Notes: generated by a model not told the origin, from the letters alone. A stretch of DNA of 42,077 nt from Monosiga brevicollis MX1 (GCF_000002865.3 NW_001865041.1:1704979-1747055), one strand, 5' to 3'; numbered from the stretch's first letter, positions 7,828 to 15,573 are shown. Numbers and translations are program-made.

Positions 7828-8109
7828 ATGGATCAATATTACTACAATTTGAAGAGACAAATGGATGCAATGGCTGCCCCCAACCAGTTCACACAAAACG
7901 CCTGCGGCTGTCAATGCGGGGGAATATGCCAGTATGTCCCTGGTGAATTTAAGAAGGCATTGGAGAAGAGTGTGGATCCGGCTATATTGTTATTGGTTCT
8001 AGGACAGGCTTATGTCATGACAGAGGCACAAAGGAGGGAGCGAAACCAGTTTGCCTATATGGCTTTAGGTAGTTTTATGAATCTGGTGATCTACAATCTG
8101 AGCAATTAG
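7828..8109 (+). CDS. Small Cys-cluster membrane protein
   Basis: This is a 93-residue protein. A Cys cluster CGCQCGGICQ spans residues about 26-35. A hydrophobic helix (about 50-63, AILLLVLGQAYVM) and a second hydrophobic C-terminal segment (about 75-90) follow. It may bind metal or form disulfides at a membrane. It is followed 24 bases later by the 8133 gene in the same direction, whose own ATTATAGTAT element fills the gap. The family is not recognised. Confidence 0.6.
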   Translation: MDQYYYNLKRQMDAMAAPNQFTQNACGCQCGGICQYVPGEFKKALEKSVDPAILLLVLGQAYVMTEAQRRERNQFAYMALGSFMNLVIYNLSN

Positions 8110-8132
8110 AGTTGCTGAATGCATTATAGTAT

Positions 8133-8684
8133 ATGCCAGGACTATTTTTGTCAGATATCTACTACAACTTCATGATGCTTACAGGCGATCCTTTAGGAAT
8201 GATCAGCACTGAACAGCATGCCCTTGGTGAACCCTATGCTCTCAACTTCATAGACGGCACAGAGGTTTGGACACACCAAGCAGATCCTGAAACCGCCTTA
8301 ACTGAACACGGTGAATTATGGGACAAGGACAAGTACCCCCAGATTGCCCCTTCAATAAGTGCGTACGAGGCTGGCGAGCATATTTGGGCTGCGGAATTCA
8401 CCCAGGAACAATACGAGAAAAGTATGCAGGAGGGCGCGCTGCTTGGCTTGTCCTTTTTACCCTGGAGCACCCGTGTACTAGCCGGTAGTGGCAACAGCAA
8501 GGGACGTTATTTTGGACGTGCCGATTACCATTGGAGAAACAGTGGTGACCTCACCTATGCCCTTGCCTTCAATGAATGGAGCGGTCAGCTCTTGACCATG
8601 AAACTGCAAACTATGGCAATTCTGACAGCGGTTTCAGTAGGAGGCTACTACGGAGGCAAATATCTTTACAATAAATATGGTTAA
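8133..8684 (+). CDS. Hypothetical protein with C-terminal membrane helix
   Basis: This is a 183-residue protein. The N-terminal 150 residues are soluble, rich in aromatic and acidic residues. The C-terminus (about 157-178, KLQTMAILTAVSVGGYYGGKYL) is a Gly-rich hydrophobic helix with a short basic end, giving a tail-anchored layout. It could be a virion surface or membrane protein. It ends in convergence with the capsid gene across a hairpin (8694-8728). No known family was recognised. Confidence 0.65.
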   Translation: MPGLFLSDIYYNFMMLTGDPLGMISTEQHALGEPYALNFIDGTEVWTHQADPETALTEHGELWDKDKYPQIAPSISAYEAGEHIWAAEFTQEQYEKSMQEGALLGLSFLPWSTRVLAGSGNSKGRYFGRADYHWRNSGDLTYALAFNEWSGQLLTMKLQTMAILTAVSVGGYYGGKYLYNKYG

Positions 8685-8693
8685 AATTTAATT

Positions 8694-8728
8694 GATAATA
8701 ATAAATCATCAAATGGTTTATTATTAAC
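8694..8728. terminator. Imperfect hairpin between convergent genes
   Basis: GATAATAATAAATCA (8694-8708) and TGGTTTATTATTAAC (8714-8728) pair at 13 of 15 positions around a 5-base loop. The site is 10 bases past the stop of the plus-strand gene and 18 before the end of the capsid gene. It is the second convergent junction with a stem-loop, matching 6788-6820. Confidence 0.6.
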
Positions 8729-8745
8729 ACACTAAGCTAATTTAA

Positions 8746-9975
8746 TTATTGAACAATGAGTTGTCCGCCTTGGACGCGGCAGTGCTTATAGCACATGGCT
8801 ACAACGGTGCAGTTATAGTTTCCAGTCGCCTGGGCAGTAATACGTAGTTTCATGTTACGAACCAGAGGCTGGGCACCGGACATAACACCTTCGCGGTAAT
8901 CGGCTTGGGGGTCGGTGGCTGGGCAGTAGACCAGATAGAGACCGTGGCTTTGGCTGGCGGTGTTATTAAAGTTATCGGGATAGTTGATAGCCAGCAGCTC
9001 AGGAGCCTTCCATTGGATGCCGTTGGTCAGGTTGTGCCCGGATTCGTCCTCCAACCAGATGCGGTCAATAACATCACTCAACATGGTATCACGGTTGGCA
9101 CCAGCTAGGTTGGTGTTGCGGACAAAAACCCACATGTGGGAGCACAGGTCATCCGGGCTAAAGTTGTTGAGCACCCAGGTGGTGGTAGACCCGTCGGTCA
9201 AGCTCAGGGTCTTTTCCTCGTGCTTGGGCTCTAGGAAACGCCAGTCCAGGTTGGGTTTGGAGATCTGCTGCAGGGCGCTGTCATCACCCCGGATTTCCCG
9301 AAGCATGAATTTAAACTCCTTAAGGGCTATGTTACCTGTATTTAGCACGTTGCTAGCCACTTGGGAATAAAACCGGAGCGTAACTTGCTCGTCACACGTA
9401 GCCAAGGGAATGCCGCATTGAGTCAGCAATGAGGTGATGGGGATGCGAATAGTGGGACTGTCCGACAAGGCGCCGAAAACAGCGGTGGAATCCACGGCAT
9501 AGTTAGCAGCGTCATACACCTTAGCCTCTTGATGGCGTTCGTGTTCCCAGGGATCTTTGTAAATTACGGCATCCATCCACTGCTCCAAATCAGTAACGGT
9601 TTGCTTAATTTCATTGCCGACCCGGATGTCGATACGCGAAAACAAATTGCTGGGCATGCTATTAAAGTTGTCACCAGCCATGTCATTGTTGGTCAAAACC
9701 AGATGAAGATCGGTCTGGTTAACGTAGTGGATGTGCTTGGGCAGGTCCACATCGATATACTGGTTGACACTGTTGAAAAAGGTAGCTGGTGGAGCTACCT
9801 TGGGTTGTAATTCGTGAATAACGTGCCTTAAGCTGCCGGCAGTGACGGCATGTTCAGGTCTCTTGAAGCGATACAAACCATTAAAAACGGGGGTCACATT
9901 TTTCTCGAGATCCACTAACGACTTAAGGTGGGGAAAGTGAAGACGACTGTTTCCTTGTCTTTCTGAGACACTCAT
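8746..9975 (-). CDS. Candidate major capsid protein (double jelly-roll)
   Basis: This 409-residue protein has no membrane segment and is rich in beta-forming and Asn/Asp/Thr residues. The N-terminal half has FFNSVNQYIDVDLPKHIHYV (about 63-82) followed by lvltNNDmag and SRIDIRVGNEI, the kind of strand pattern that begins a jelly-roll. A second similar block starts near residue 230 (WRFLEPKHEEKTLSLTDGSTT), and the end is a beta-rich KLRITAQATGNYNCTVVAMCYK. The size suits a compact double jelly-roll capsid protein of the polinton-like/Yaravirus range. I assign it by size, composition, duplication and company with the packaging ATPase, not by a strict motif. Confidence 0.6.
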   Translation of the reverse strand: MSVSERQGNSRLHFPHLKSLVDLEKNVTPVFNGLYRFKRPEHAVTAGSLRHVIHELQPKVAPPATFFNSVNQYIDVDLPKHIHYVNQTDLHLVLTNNDMAGDNFNSMPSNLFSRIDIRVGNEIKQTVTDLEQWMDAVIYKDPWEHERHQEAKVYDAANYAVDSTAVFGALSDSPTIRIPITSLLTQCGIPLATCDEQVTLRFYSQVASNVLNTGNIALKEFKFMLREIRGDDSALQQISKPNLDWRFLEPKHEEKTLSLTDGSTTTWVLNNFSPDDLCSHMWVFVRNTNLAGANRDTMLSDVIDRIWLEDESGHNLTNGIQWKAPELLAINYPDNFNNTASQSHGLYLVYCPATDPQADYREGVMSGAQPLVRNMKLRITAQATGNYNCTVVAMCYKHCRVQGGQLIVQ

Positions 9976-9992
9976 ATATTCTTAACAAATAT

Positions 9993-10028
9993 GAATGCCT
10001 CGAGCACATTGAATGCCTAGAGCACATT
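9993..10028. repeat. Two tandem 18-bp units
   Basis: GAATGCCT[C/A]GAGCACATT occurs twice head-to-tail (9993-10010, 10011-10028), just upstream of the capsid gene and past the end of the 10043 gene. It may be a regulatory duplication for the capsid gene or a simple replication slip. Confidence 0.7.
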
Positions 10029-10042
10029 GAAAATTAAATTAC

Positions 10043-10492
10043 TTAAGCCTCAAATCGTTTAGCCACGCGATTGCGGCGACGCTTGTCAAGAAGGAAATTG
10101 GTTACCTTAGAACTTAATTCCCAGATGGATTCGGTTTCGAACTCGGCAAACATTTGCTTTAAATCAGCTTCATTAAGCTTATTGATTTTGACAATGACAG
10201 CGCGACGGGCTTGTTCAAACTCACTGCGTTTGGGCAGTAATTCAGTGATTTTTACGGTTTTCTTTTCAACCGTGCCATCTGCCTTTATTTCTGTCATCTC
10301 AACTGAAGTGGGGTCACCGGGATCTCTAACGCGGGCTTCTGTTTCCAAGGTTTCTAGATACATTTTGTAAGCTTTCATCTCGTCGTATTCGGTATAAGCC
10401 GCCGCAATATCCTTAGCCCTTCGATCCATTTGGAGATCGGCATTATCATAGCGATTGTCAAAGTCCTTGTTGAGTTTTGGATCACTTGCCAT
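10043..10492 (-). CDS. Hypothetical helical protein
   Basis: This 149-residue protein is strongly charged and mainly helical, with long stretches of alternating Lys/Arg and Asp/Glu. The C-terminus is basic (LLDKRRRNRVAKRFEA), which could bind nucleic acid. It lies immediately upstream of the capsid gene on the same strand. The start adjoins ATACTATTATG. No family was recognised. Confidence 0.65.
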   Translation of the reverse strand: MASDPKLNKDFDNRYDNADLQMDRRAKDIAAAYTEYDEMKAYKMYLETLETEARVRDPGDPTSVEMTEIKADGTVEKKTVKITELLPKRSEFEQARRAVIVKINKLNEADLKQMFAEFETESIWELSSKVTNFLLDKRRRNRVAKRFEA

Positions 10493-10535
10493 ATACTATT
10501 ATGTTTCATAAACTCATTCAAATTCCAGAAATGCC

Positions 10536-10994
10536 TTATTCCATGAGCTTCTCTATAGGCAATACTGTCAGCTTAGCTGCCAAGTTGTAACCTGCACCCT
10601 CTAAAAACCCATTTTCAAAAGTATACGTGTGAACCGGGGGGACTGTGCGGACTCGACCGGTGGGGCGTAGGGCAGTGGGTTGCACCTGCTGGAAACCCTG
10701 TTCCACAAAACTAATGGCATTAAGACTGTCAGTGTCGATAAATTGATGCTTGATAGCACCGTTAATTGCGCCGTGAAACAGGGGTTCTATCCAGGTAGCC
10801 AAGGGCGTGGTATAGGGCACTAGAAACTCGACCGTTACCACAGCTGACACTAACTTAGCAAACATGTTGGTGGCGACGTCAATTAACACATGTGGATTAT
10901 CGGGTAGGTATTCGTCGTATAAAACATCTTTACCTAGGACATAGAGACCCACCAGGGCTGGTTGTACCAGATAGTCAATCATGAATGTGCTCAT
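10536..10994 (-). CDS. Hypothetical protein with hydrophobic N-terminal half
   Basis: This is a 152-residue protein. Residues about 4-25 (FMIDYLVQPALVGLYVLGKDVL) and 43-63 are hydrophobic and could be membrane segments. The C-terminal half is soluble (PTGRVRTVPPVHTYTFENG). It is divergent from the 11007 gene across 12 bases. Unknown family; a virion membrane role is possible. Confidence 0.6.
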   Translation of the reverse strand: MSTFMIDYLVQPALVGLYVLGKDVLYDEYLPDNPHVLIDVATNMFAKLVSAVVTVEFLVPYTTPLATWIEPLFHGAINGAIKHQFIDTDSLNAISFVEQGFQQVQPTALRPTGRVRTVPPVHTYTFENGFLEGAGYNLAAKLTVLPIEKLME

Positions 10995-11006
10995 ATAATA
11001 TATAGC
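10995..11006. promoter_or_regulatory. Shared divergent promoter (12-base gap)
   Basis: ATAATATATAGC separates the minus-strand start (10992-10994) from the plus-strand start (11007-11009). It ends in TATAGC, like the 3391-3403 gap. Confidence 0.55.
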
Positions 11007-11285
11007 ATGTTCAGGGCTTTAAAAAATCTTTTCAAATGCCGATGGGAAGGTAACCAAGTAACTATCTCTAGTAGCTGCTGTCGTAGTCAACGCGTCACCT
11101 TGACTTTTCACAATGTGGACGAAACAACGGCTGAAATTGTGCGTGCTTTGATCGCCACTCAGCGGGGAACATTGGCTCTAACTCAATCCAATGGTCATCT
11201 AGTTCTGACCGACGAGCACCCACTGGCAATTCCGGTCGAACCGCCCAAACCCACATCAGATAACGAGAGTCCGTCTCAGCAATAA
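11007..11285 (+). CDS. Small hypothetical protein overlapping a convergent gene
   Basis: This 92-residue product starts at the ATG at 11007, directly below the shared AT-rich promoter; the frame is open upstream but that lies in the divergent gene. It has a basic N-terminus (FRALKNLFKCRW) and a Pro/Ser-rich C-terminal tail. It overlaps the 3' 190 bases of the VLTF3-like gene on the other strand. Such a long overlap is unusual here, so either this gene or the C-terminal extension of the other may not be expressed as drawn. Confidence 0.45.
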   Translation: MFRALKNLFKCRWEGNQVTISSSCCRSQRVTLTFHNVDETTAEIVRALIATQRGTLALTQSNGHLVLTDEHPLAIPVEPPKPTSDNESPSQQ

Positions 11286-11700
11286 TTTTAGCCAAACGAT
11301 ACAAAGTATATTTGTTACCAAAAAGATTACGCTGCCTGCCCGCTGGCTTGCCCCTTTTCATGAAACGGGTTCTGAAATTTTGAATACACTTGGCGTAGGC
11401 ATCCATAAAACGAATATAAGCTTGTCGGATAGGCTGGTACTCGGGTAGCTCAGGAAATCGGCATTGCCAACTCTCTAAATGTTTAACAAAATTCTTAACC
11501 GAGGAATATTGATTGTTGTAACACTGCATATCTACAGGGAATTCTGTCACCATTTCTTGATAGGGAAAATAATCCCGGCATTCATGGCAATAGATCCATC
11601 CATTAATGTCGTCAATGTCGCTACATTTATCGTGAAGACATTCCACTATCGGTGCGGGTTTCCGGAGCAAGGTGGATAAGCGTTCATAGTGAATTTCCAT
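11095..11700 (-). CDS. VLTF3-like late transcription factor
   Basis: This is a 201-residue protein. A zinc-binding cluster near the N-terminus reads C21-x4-C26-x11-C38-x2-C41 (CLHDKCSDIDDINGWIYCHEC). A helical region follows with KNFVKHLESWQCRFPELP and a basic RQRNLFGNKYTLYRLAKII at about residues 121-140. This order and spacing resemble the VLTF3 (A2L-like) family of nucleocytoplasmic and some polinton-like viruses, which activates late gene transcription. Sequence agreement is moderate and I could not align it. The last 60 residues overlap the 11007 gene and look less conserved. The start sits by an ATAATAAC element. Confidence 0.55.
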   Translation of the reverse strand: MEIHYERLSTLLRKPAPIVECLHDKCSDIDDINGWIYCHECRDYFPYQEMVTEFPVDMQCYNNQYSSVKNFVKHLESWQCRFPELPEYQPIRQAYIRFMDAYAKCIQNFRTRFMKRGKPAGRQRNLFGNKYTLYRLAKIIAETDSRYLMWVWAVRPELPVGARRSELDDHWIELEPMFPAEWRSKHAQFQPLFRPHCEKSR

Positions 11701-11734
11701 ATAATAACTTTTCTATGGAAATTTATTTTTAAGT

Positions 11735-12100
11735 CTAATCGCACTCAAAGCGGAGCACCATAAAGCTATCGCTTTGCAAAGCCAGACCCCCGATCCCCTC
11801 AACTTCCACATTTAATCGTTCTAAAGGCTCATTGGGAGCACCGTTGATAATGACTTGCTGGGGAGGATGCGTGGAATCATCGTCCGTGACGAAAAATGAG
11901 ACCGCCTCTTGAGTTGGATCGCCATCACCGGTCAGGACACAAGCCCTGGTAATCTTGTCGATACATACCTTCACTGCTACGGCACTGGATTCCGCAGTGG
12001 ATTTCAGGTTGGTGCTCTCCAGATAACACCTGTTCCATATTAGCGAACCCGGCAATTCCGCCGTAAAACTGGAACTTGAAACGTGTAGGAATACGATCAT
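11735..12100 (-). CDS. Small beta-rich protein, possible minor virion protein
   Basis: This 121-residue protein is rich in Val, Ser, Thr and Asp with many short alternating strands, and ends in a hydrophobic strand MVLRFECD. It has no membrane segment. The composition suits a small beta-sandwich, perhaps a minor capsid or fibre-like component, but no motif proves it. It lies 3 bases from the neighbouring minus-strand gene (12104), so the two are probably co-transcribed or have overlapping control elements. Confidence 0.6.
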   Translation of the reverse strand: MIVFLHVSSSSFTAELPGSLIWNRCYLESTNLKSTAESSAVAVKVCIDKITRACVLTGDGDPTQEAVSFFVTDDDSTHPPQQVIINGAPNEPLERLNVEVEGIGGLALQSDSFMVLRFECD

Positions 12101-12103
12101 ATA

Positions 12104-12568
12104 TTAATTACCTTTATTATTATTCTTGCTGAAATAATAGTTGGCAGCATAACCTGTCACGGCACCCACCAAGGCTTCGACACCGTTGTTTTGATTAAAT
12201 TGTTGGAGGTTGCCGCTCATGCCAGTTAGCAAATAATAACCCCCAGCAAAGGCAATATTATCGACATGCTCTGAACCCACGGCTAGACCTACGTTGATAC
12301 CAAAGATTTGAGCCAGGGCAGCGTAAACCGCCTTGAGCCCAAGCTTGGCTACTTCGTCGGTGCCATGGTAATAGGCTGTAGCGCAAGTAGCCAGGACAGT
12401 CAGTGCTAGGCTGTAGCCGATATTGGGTCGTGTTAGGATATCCTCTTGATCCTTAAACACCTGCTCAATATCACTCTGTAATTTGCCAGCATCCGCGATC
12501 AAGTTTTGCTTCATAACTAGCATGGAACCTGAGTTTTGACCTACGACACTCGTTTTGTGTGCTTTCAT
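12104..12568 (-). CDS. Multi-pass membrane protein
   Basis: This is a 154-residue protein. The soluble N-terminus (1-48) is followed by hydrophobic Ala/Gly/Leu-rich segments at about 50-66, 78-98 and 105-145, giving two to three membrane helices. It ends in an Asn/Lys-rich tail. A possible virion-membrane component. No family recognised. It sits in a tight minus-strand run with the genes at 11735 and 12584. Confidence 0.6.
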   Translation of the reverse strand: MKAHKTSVVGQNSGSMLVMKQNLIADAGKLQSDIEQVFKDQEDILTRPNIGYSLALTVLATCATAYYHGTDEVAKLGLKAVYAALAQIFGINVGLAVGSEHVDNIAFAGGYYLLTGMSGNLQQFNQNNGVEALVGAVTGYAANYYFSKNNNKGN

Positions 12569-12583
12569 ATACCTTAAGGAACT

Positions 12584-12916
12584 TTACTTATTTTCCATAG
12601 CCATGATCTTTGCTAAATGTTCCTCATACGTCAATTGTTTTGGCTCTTCGTCACTAGGAGCTTCGCCTACCAAATACTCAATGAAAAATGCTAAATAGCG
12701 CTTGAACTTGCCCTTGTGTTCATCATCAAAATCCAGTTTCTTTTGCATTTCGCCCACTACCATATCCAAATTGTGGCGCTGTGGGATTAAAAGCACATAA
12801 GCAAGACCCTGCATCTTCAACCAGCTTATGTTTTCATATTCCTTAATAGTCTCGCCATTCCGAGACACCTCTTTTACAAACCTCTTAAAATTGTCCAGTT
12901 TTTCATTGACGTCCAT
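12584..12916 (-). CDS. Hypothetical helical protein
   Basis: This 110-residue protein is charged and helical, with a hydrophobic patch (WLKMQGLAYVLLIP, about 31-44) and an acidic C-terminus (GEAPSDEEPKQLTYEEHL). No signal peptide. It is divergent from the 387-residue HTH gene across nine bases identical to those in front of the ATPase, so it is likely expressed in the same phase. Function unknown. Confidence 0.65.
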   Translation of the reverse strand: MDVNEKLDNFKRFVKEVSRNGETIKEYENISWLKMQGLAYVLLIPQRHNLDMVVGEMQKKLDFDDEHKGKFKRYLAFFIEYLVGEAPSDEEPKQLTYEEHLAKIMAMENK

Positions 12917-12925
12917 ATATTATAT
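12917..12925. promoter_or_regulatory. Shared divergent promoter (9-base gap)
   Basis: ATATTATAT again fills the whole gap between two outward start codons, identical to 5991-5999. Confidence 0.7.
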
Positions 12926-14089
12926 ATGCCTAAAAACTCTCAAGAATATGCTCAGGCTCTCCAGGACTACCAATCGGGAAAACCCCTAAAAGACATACTT
13001 GCCGAAAATCCCGGAATCAAAAGATCCACATTTTATACCTACAAAAAACAAAATCTAAACCCGGAATCGGTGGAGGAACCCCAGCCAAAACCAATTTCTA
13101 AGCAAACCGTCACTGTGACCAAGAAACAGCCCGAGCAAGTAACTCAGGAAATTCCCATCAATTACTCCCAACCGGAAAATGTCGGAACTGCTCCGGCAAT
13201 CCAGGACGACTTTTTGGCGGGGGAGAGACCCGAACTGTTCATGGACGTGGGAGCCGATGCTCGAAAGGAAAGTATGTTAGGATCCTTAATGTCAAAATCC
13301 AGCGGAGGAAAAGCTGCCATGGTGGACGAATTATTTGGCGACATAGATCTGTTTCAGCCCAAGACCTTAGCACAACCACCCGTATCCAAACCACAACAAG
13401 ACCCAGTGGTCAAAGGCAGCACCATCTTGGGACACGGCAAGTCTTGGTGGACTAAAATGCCCAAACTCAAGAAGGAAAAGACACCGGAACAAGAACGCGA
13501 TGAACAGCAAATGGTCACCGTACAAAAAATTAGGCTGTACTTAATGCATTTCCCTCAACTGGAACAACTCCATATTATTCCTAAAAAGAAAACCAAAGGT
13601 CATGAGGGCGAACCCGACACTGAAAAGTGGCTTGTTAGTCTTTACACCAAAAACCAGACTGATCTGGATAAAATGCTAGACTTTATACAATTCCATGTCC
13701 GCAACAGCATCAATGAACAAACCAGTATGAAGTTAGCCAATAACGTGGTTACCACCGGCAGTAAAGTTATCGAGCACATCCTCGTTGCCTTGGGTCTCAA
13801 AGTACAAGGGCTAACCAAAACCCTGATGGAGGATGAGGACGTCAAGCGCTGCATCAAAGAGATTATCATCGAAAACGGCGTCAACACATTAAACTATGGA
13901 CCAAAAGCCGATCTGGGTCTCAAACTGGTCATGAAGATTGTGCAAACCGATAGCCAAAATCGCATAGAGGAAACCGTCAAGCAAAAGGCACTGGAAAAGG
14001 CACTGGAAATACAAAAGCAAAAGGCACAAGAAAAGGAGAAACCTAAGCCAGTGCCCCAGGAGCTAGCTGACAAGTACGATGACTTATAA
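12926..14089 (+). CDS. HTH-containing viral protein with long helical C-terminus
   Basis: This is a 387-residue protein. Residues about 17-40 (SGKPLKDILAENPGIKRSTFYTYKK) read as a psq/homeodomain-like helix-turn-helix. A Pro/Gln-rich disordered linker (50-175) follows, then a folded helical domain (about 190-340) and a Lys/Gln/Glu-rich coiled-coil tail (350-375) ending in ADKYDDL. It probably binds DNA or is a virion core protein; I do not recognise the central domain. The last 14 codons and following A-run are duplicated exactly at 15351-15398, near the element's right edge. Confidence 0.65.
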   Translation: MPKNSQEYAQALQDYQSGKPLKDILAENPGIKRSTFYTYKKQNLNPESVEEPQPKPISKQTVTVTKKQPEQVTQEIPINYSQPENVGTAPAIQDDFLAGERPELFMDVGADARKESMLGSLMSKSSGGKAAMVDELFGDIDLFQPKTLAQPPVSKPQQDPVVKGSTILGHGKSWWTKMPKLKKEKTPEQERDEQQMVTVQKIRLYLMHFPQLEQLHIIPKKKTKGHEGEPDTEKWLVSLYTKNQTDLDKMLDFIQFHVRNSINEQTSMKLANNVVTTGSKVIEHILVALGLKVQGLTKTLMEDEDVKRCIKEIIIENGVNTLNYGPKADLGLKLVMKIVQTDSQNRIEETVKQKALEKALEIQKQKAQEKEKPKPVPQELADKYDDL

Positions 14090-14092
14090 AAA
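14045..14092 (+). repeat. 48-bp direct repeat, copy A (inside the HTH gene)
   Basis: This 48-base stretch covers the last 14 codons, the TAA stop and following A residues of the HTH gene. An identical copy lies at 15351-15398. The two copies bracket the genes at 14117 and 14743. Confidence 0.9.
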
Positions 14093-14116
14093 AAAATGTT
14101 AATAATAAATATAGTA

Positions 14117-14725
14117 ATGAGTGGACAAATGACAGAACGTGAAATCAAAAAAGATGGCAAGGTCGAACGTATTGAATTGTTAGGTAGAGGGGGTAGGTTA
14201 CATAGTTTTGCTGATAAACCTGCGCTAACCGTTTATAATAGTAACGGTAGCGTTGATTGTCTTATTTGGTATCAGGATGGAACCATTGCGAGGCACAGCA
14301 AGGAACCTAATTTTATTTCTTATCATAAGAATGGTAGTGTGAAAGAGAAAAACTGGAATGCATATGATAAGGAAAATGAGGAATACAGTGACAATATAAA
14401 CATAGAGCGATACAATAAAAATGGAGTCCTGACTTATTGCAAGAAATACTCTAATAAAGATTCATTTGAAGAGACATCATGGGACAGTAATGGTGTGATA
14501 CAGTCATTTTGCAGGGATGATTATGGAGAATTTGAAGTCTCATATAAAGGGGGTAAAATCAATTATATCTCAGGATATCTCGATGAGTACTATTTTTCTA
14601 GGGAAGGAAAGATATATTTCAATGTGGACGATGTGCGGTCCAGTCGTGTGTATGCAGACTTTGAATTGCCCCTTGAATATCTATCACAAGAGTGGGTAGA
14701 GAATACTGAACGTGAAGAAAATTGA
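14117..14725 (+). CDS. MORN-variant repeat protein, copy 2
   Basis: A paralog of the 3659-4270 protein: 202 residues from the ATG at 14117, chosen because the AT-rich AATAATAAATATAGTA element lies right before it. Repeats of the type kPAltvYnsnGsvdclIWYqdGtiaR are clear at about residues 32-58, then NFISYHKNGSVKEKNW and further variants, ending LSQEWVENTE. The shared C-terminus and repeat order show duplication followed by divergence. Repeats like these are common in giant-virus accessory proteins; role unknown. Confidence 0.7.
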   Translation: MSGQMTEREIKKDGKVERIELLGRGGRLHSFADKPALTVYNSNGSVDCLIWYQDGTIARHSKEPNFISYHKNGSVKEKNWNAYDKENEEYSDNINIERYNKNGVLTYCKKYSNKDSFEETSWDSNGVIQSFCRDDYGEFEVSYKGGKINYISGYLDEYYFSREGKIYFNVDDVRSSRVYADFELPLEYLSQEWVENTEREEN

Positions 14726-14742
14726 TCATATTAAATCATCAA

Positions 14743-15213
14743 ATGGATGAAGTAGAGTTATTGAATCGTGTACTGGGATATTTGGAGGATATCTCCCAAT
14801 CACATATGTCACCTGATGTTGAGCTGTTATCTATTAAGGAACAGCTGAGGGATCGGTTTGACGCATTGGCAAGAAGTTTAGTATCAAGGTTTCCACTAAA
14901 TACTGATGTAGATATGATAGATCGTATATTGAATCATCTGGAGGAGCATATCCAATCACCTGAATTCAATGGTGATATTATGGATTTTATGGAAGTAACG
15001 GAAGTGCTCAACAATAGGTTTGATCGAATGAGCGACCAATGGATGCAAGTCGAAGAAGATATTGCCAATGATTCCGGAGTAGAGGATGACATTATTTGCA
15101 TGGCATGTGGTGGTGATGTGGATCTGGATTATGTGTTACAGGCGAAAGAGGACTGGGATGCATCTGGTAATATCCCTGCGGATTACGAGGCATTGTGCCA
15201 AACATGTTCTTAA
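14743..15213 (+). CDS. Duplicated helical domain with C-terminal zinc ribbon-like motif
   Basis: This 156-residue product uses the ATG at 14743. Two related helical units are visible: LLNRVLGYLEDISQS...LRDRFDAL (residues about 5-42) and MIDRILNHLEEHIQS...LNNRFDRM (about 60-100). The C-terminus has C-x2-C (CMACGG) and a second C-x2-C (CQTC) about 29 residues on, a possible zinc ribbon. It may be a protein-protein or DNA-binding accessory factor. It is the last viral gene before the repeat-rich edge. Confidence 0.6.
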   Translation: MDEVELLNRVLGYLEDISQSHMSPDVELLSIKEQLRDRFDALARSLVSRFPLNTDVDMIDRILNHLEEHIQSPEFNGDIMDFMEVTEVLNNRFDRMSDQWMQVEEDIANDSGVEDDIICMACGGDVDLDYVLQAKEDWDASGNIPADYEALCQTCS

Positions 15214-15254
15214 TGCCCCAGACAGTTACCAATTCAGATGTATTTCACTTTGTT

Positions 15255-15347
15255 ACCAAGCTTCATTTGCCACGTTATAATTTTTACCAAACTTCATTTG
15301 TCACTTTGTAATTTTTACCAAACTTCATTTGTCACTTTGTAACTTTT
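15255..15347 (+). repeat. Three 31-bp tandem units at viral edge
   Basis: Three head-to-tail units of 31 bases (15255-15285, 15286-15316, 15317-15347), each with ACCAA[A/G]CTTCATTTG then [T/C]CAC[T/G]TT. Copies 2 and 3 are nearly identical. The next ACCAAG leads straight into the 48-bp copy. They lie outside any gene. Confidence 0.85.
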
Positions 15348-15350
15348 ACC

Positions 15351-15398
15351 AAGCCAGTGCCCCAGGAGCTAGCTGACAAGTACGATGACTTATAAAAA
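15351..15398 (+). repeat. 48-bp direct repeat, copy B
   Basis: This is an exact copy of 14045-14092, out of any gene context and fused to the 31-bp repeat array. It shows a recombination or template-switch event during replication, or the scar of an element end. Confidence 0.9.
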
Positions 15399-15453
15399 CA
15401 AAGAGTCATCACCCCCTTATTTTAAGTACAAATAAGAGAGTGCGGACATTGAT

Positions 15454-15573
15454 AGGGTAAAAAATTGGGTCGAGGTTTGAACTCATTGCGGACACGTTTT
15501 ATAATCGATTATAAGGGTAAAAAAATGGGTCGAGGTTTGAACTTATTGCGGACTCGTTTTATAATCGATTATA
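15454..15573 (+). repeat. Two 60-bp tandem units
   Basis: Units 15454-15513 and 15514-15573 match at about 57 of 60 positions; both contain GGGTCGAGGTTTGAAC and ATAATCGATTATAA. The second unit runs into the palindrome at 15547-15586. Confidence 0.85.

Noticed and set aside
15465-15490. tRNA-like T-arm (GAGGTTTGAACTC)
   Set aside because: No matching acceptor, D or anticodon stems can be formed around either copy.
15255-15573. CRISPR-like repeat array
   Set aside because: Units are direct tandem repeats without spacers, in a eukaryotic/viral setting and without cas genes.
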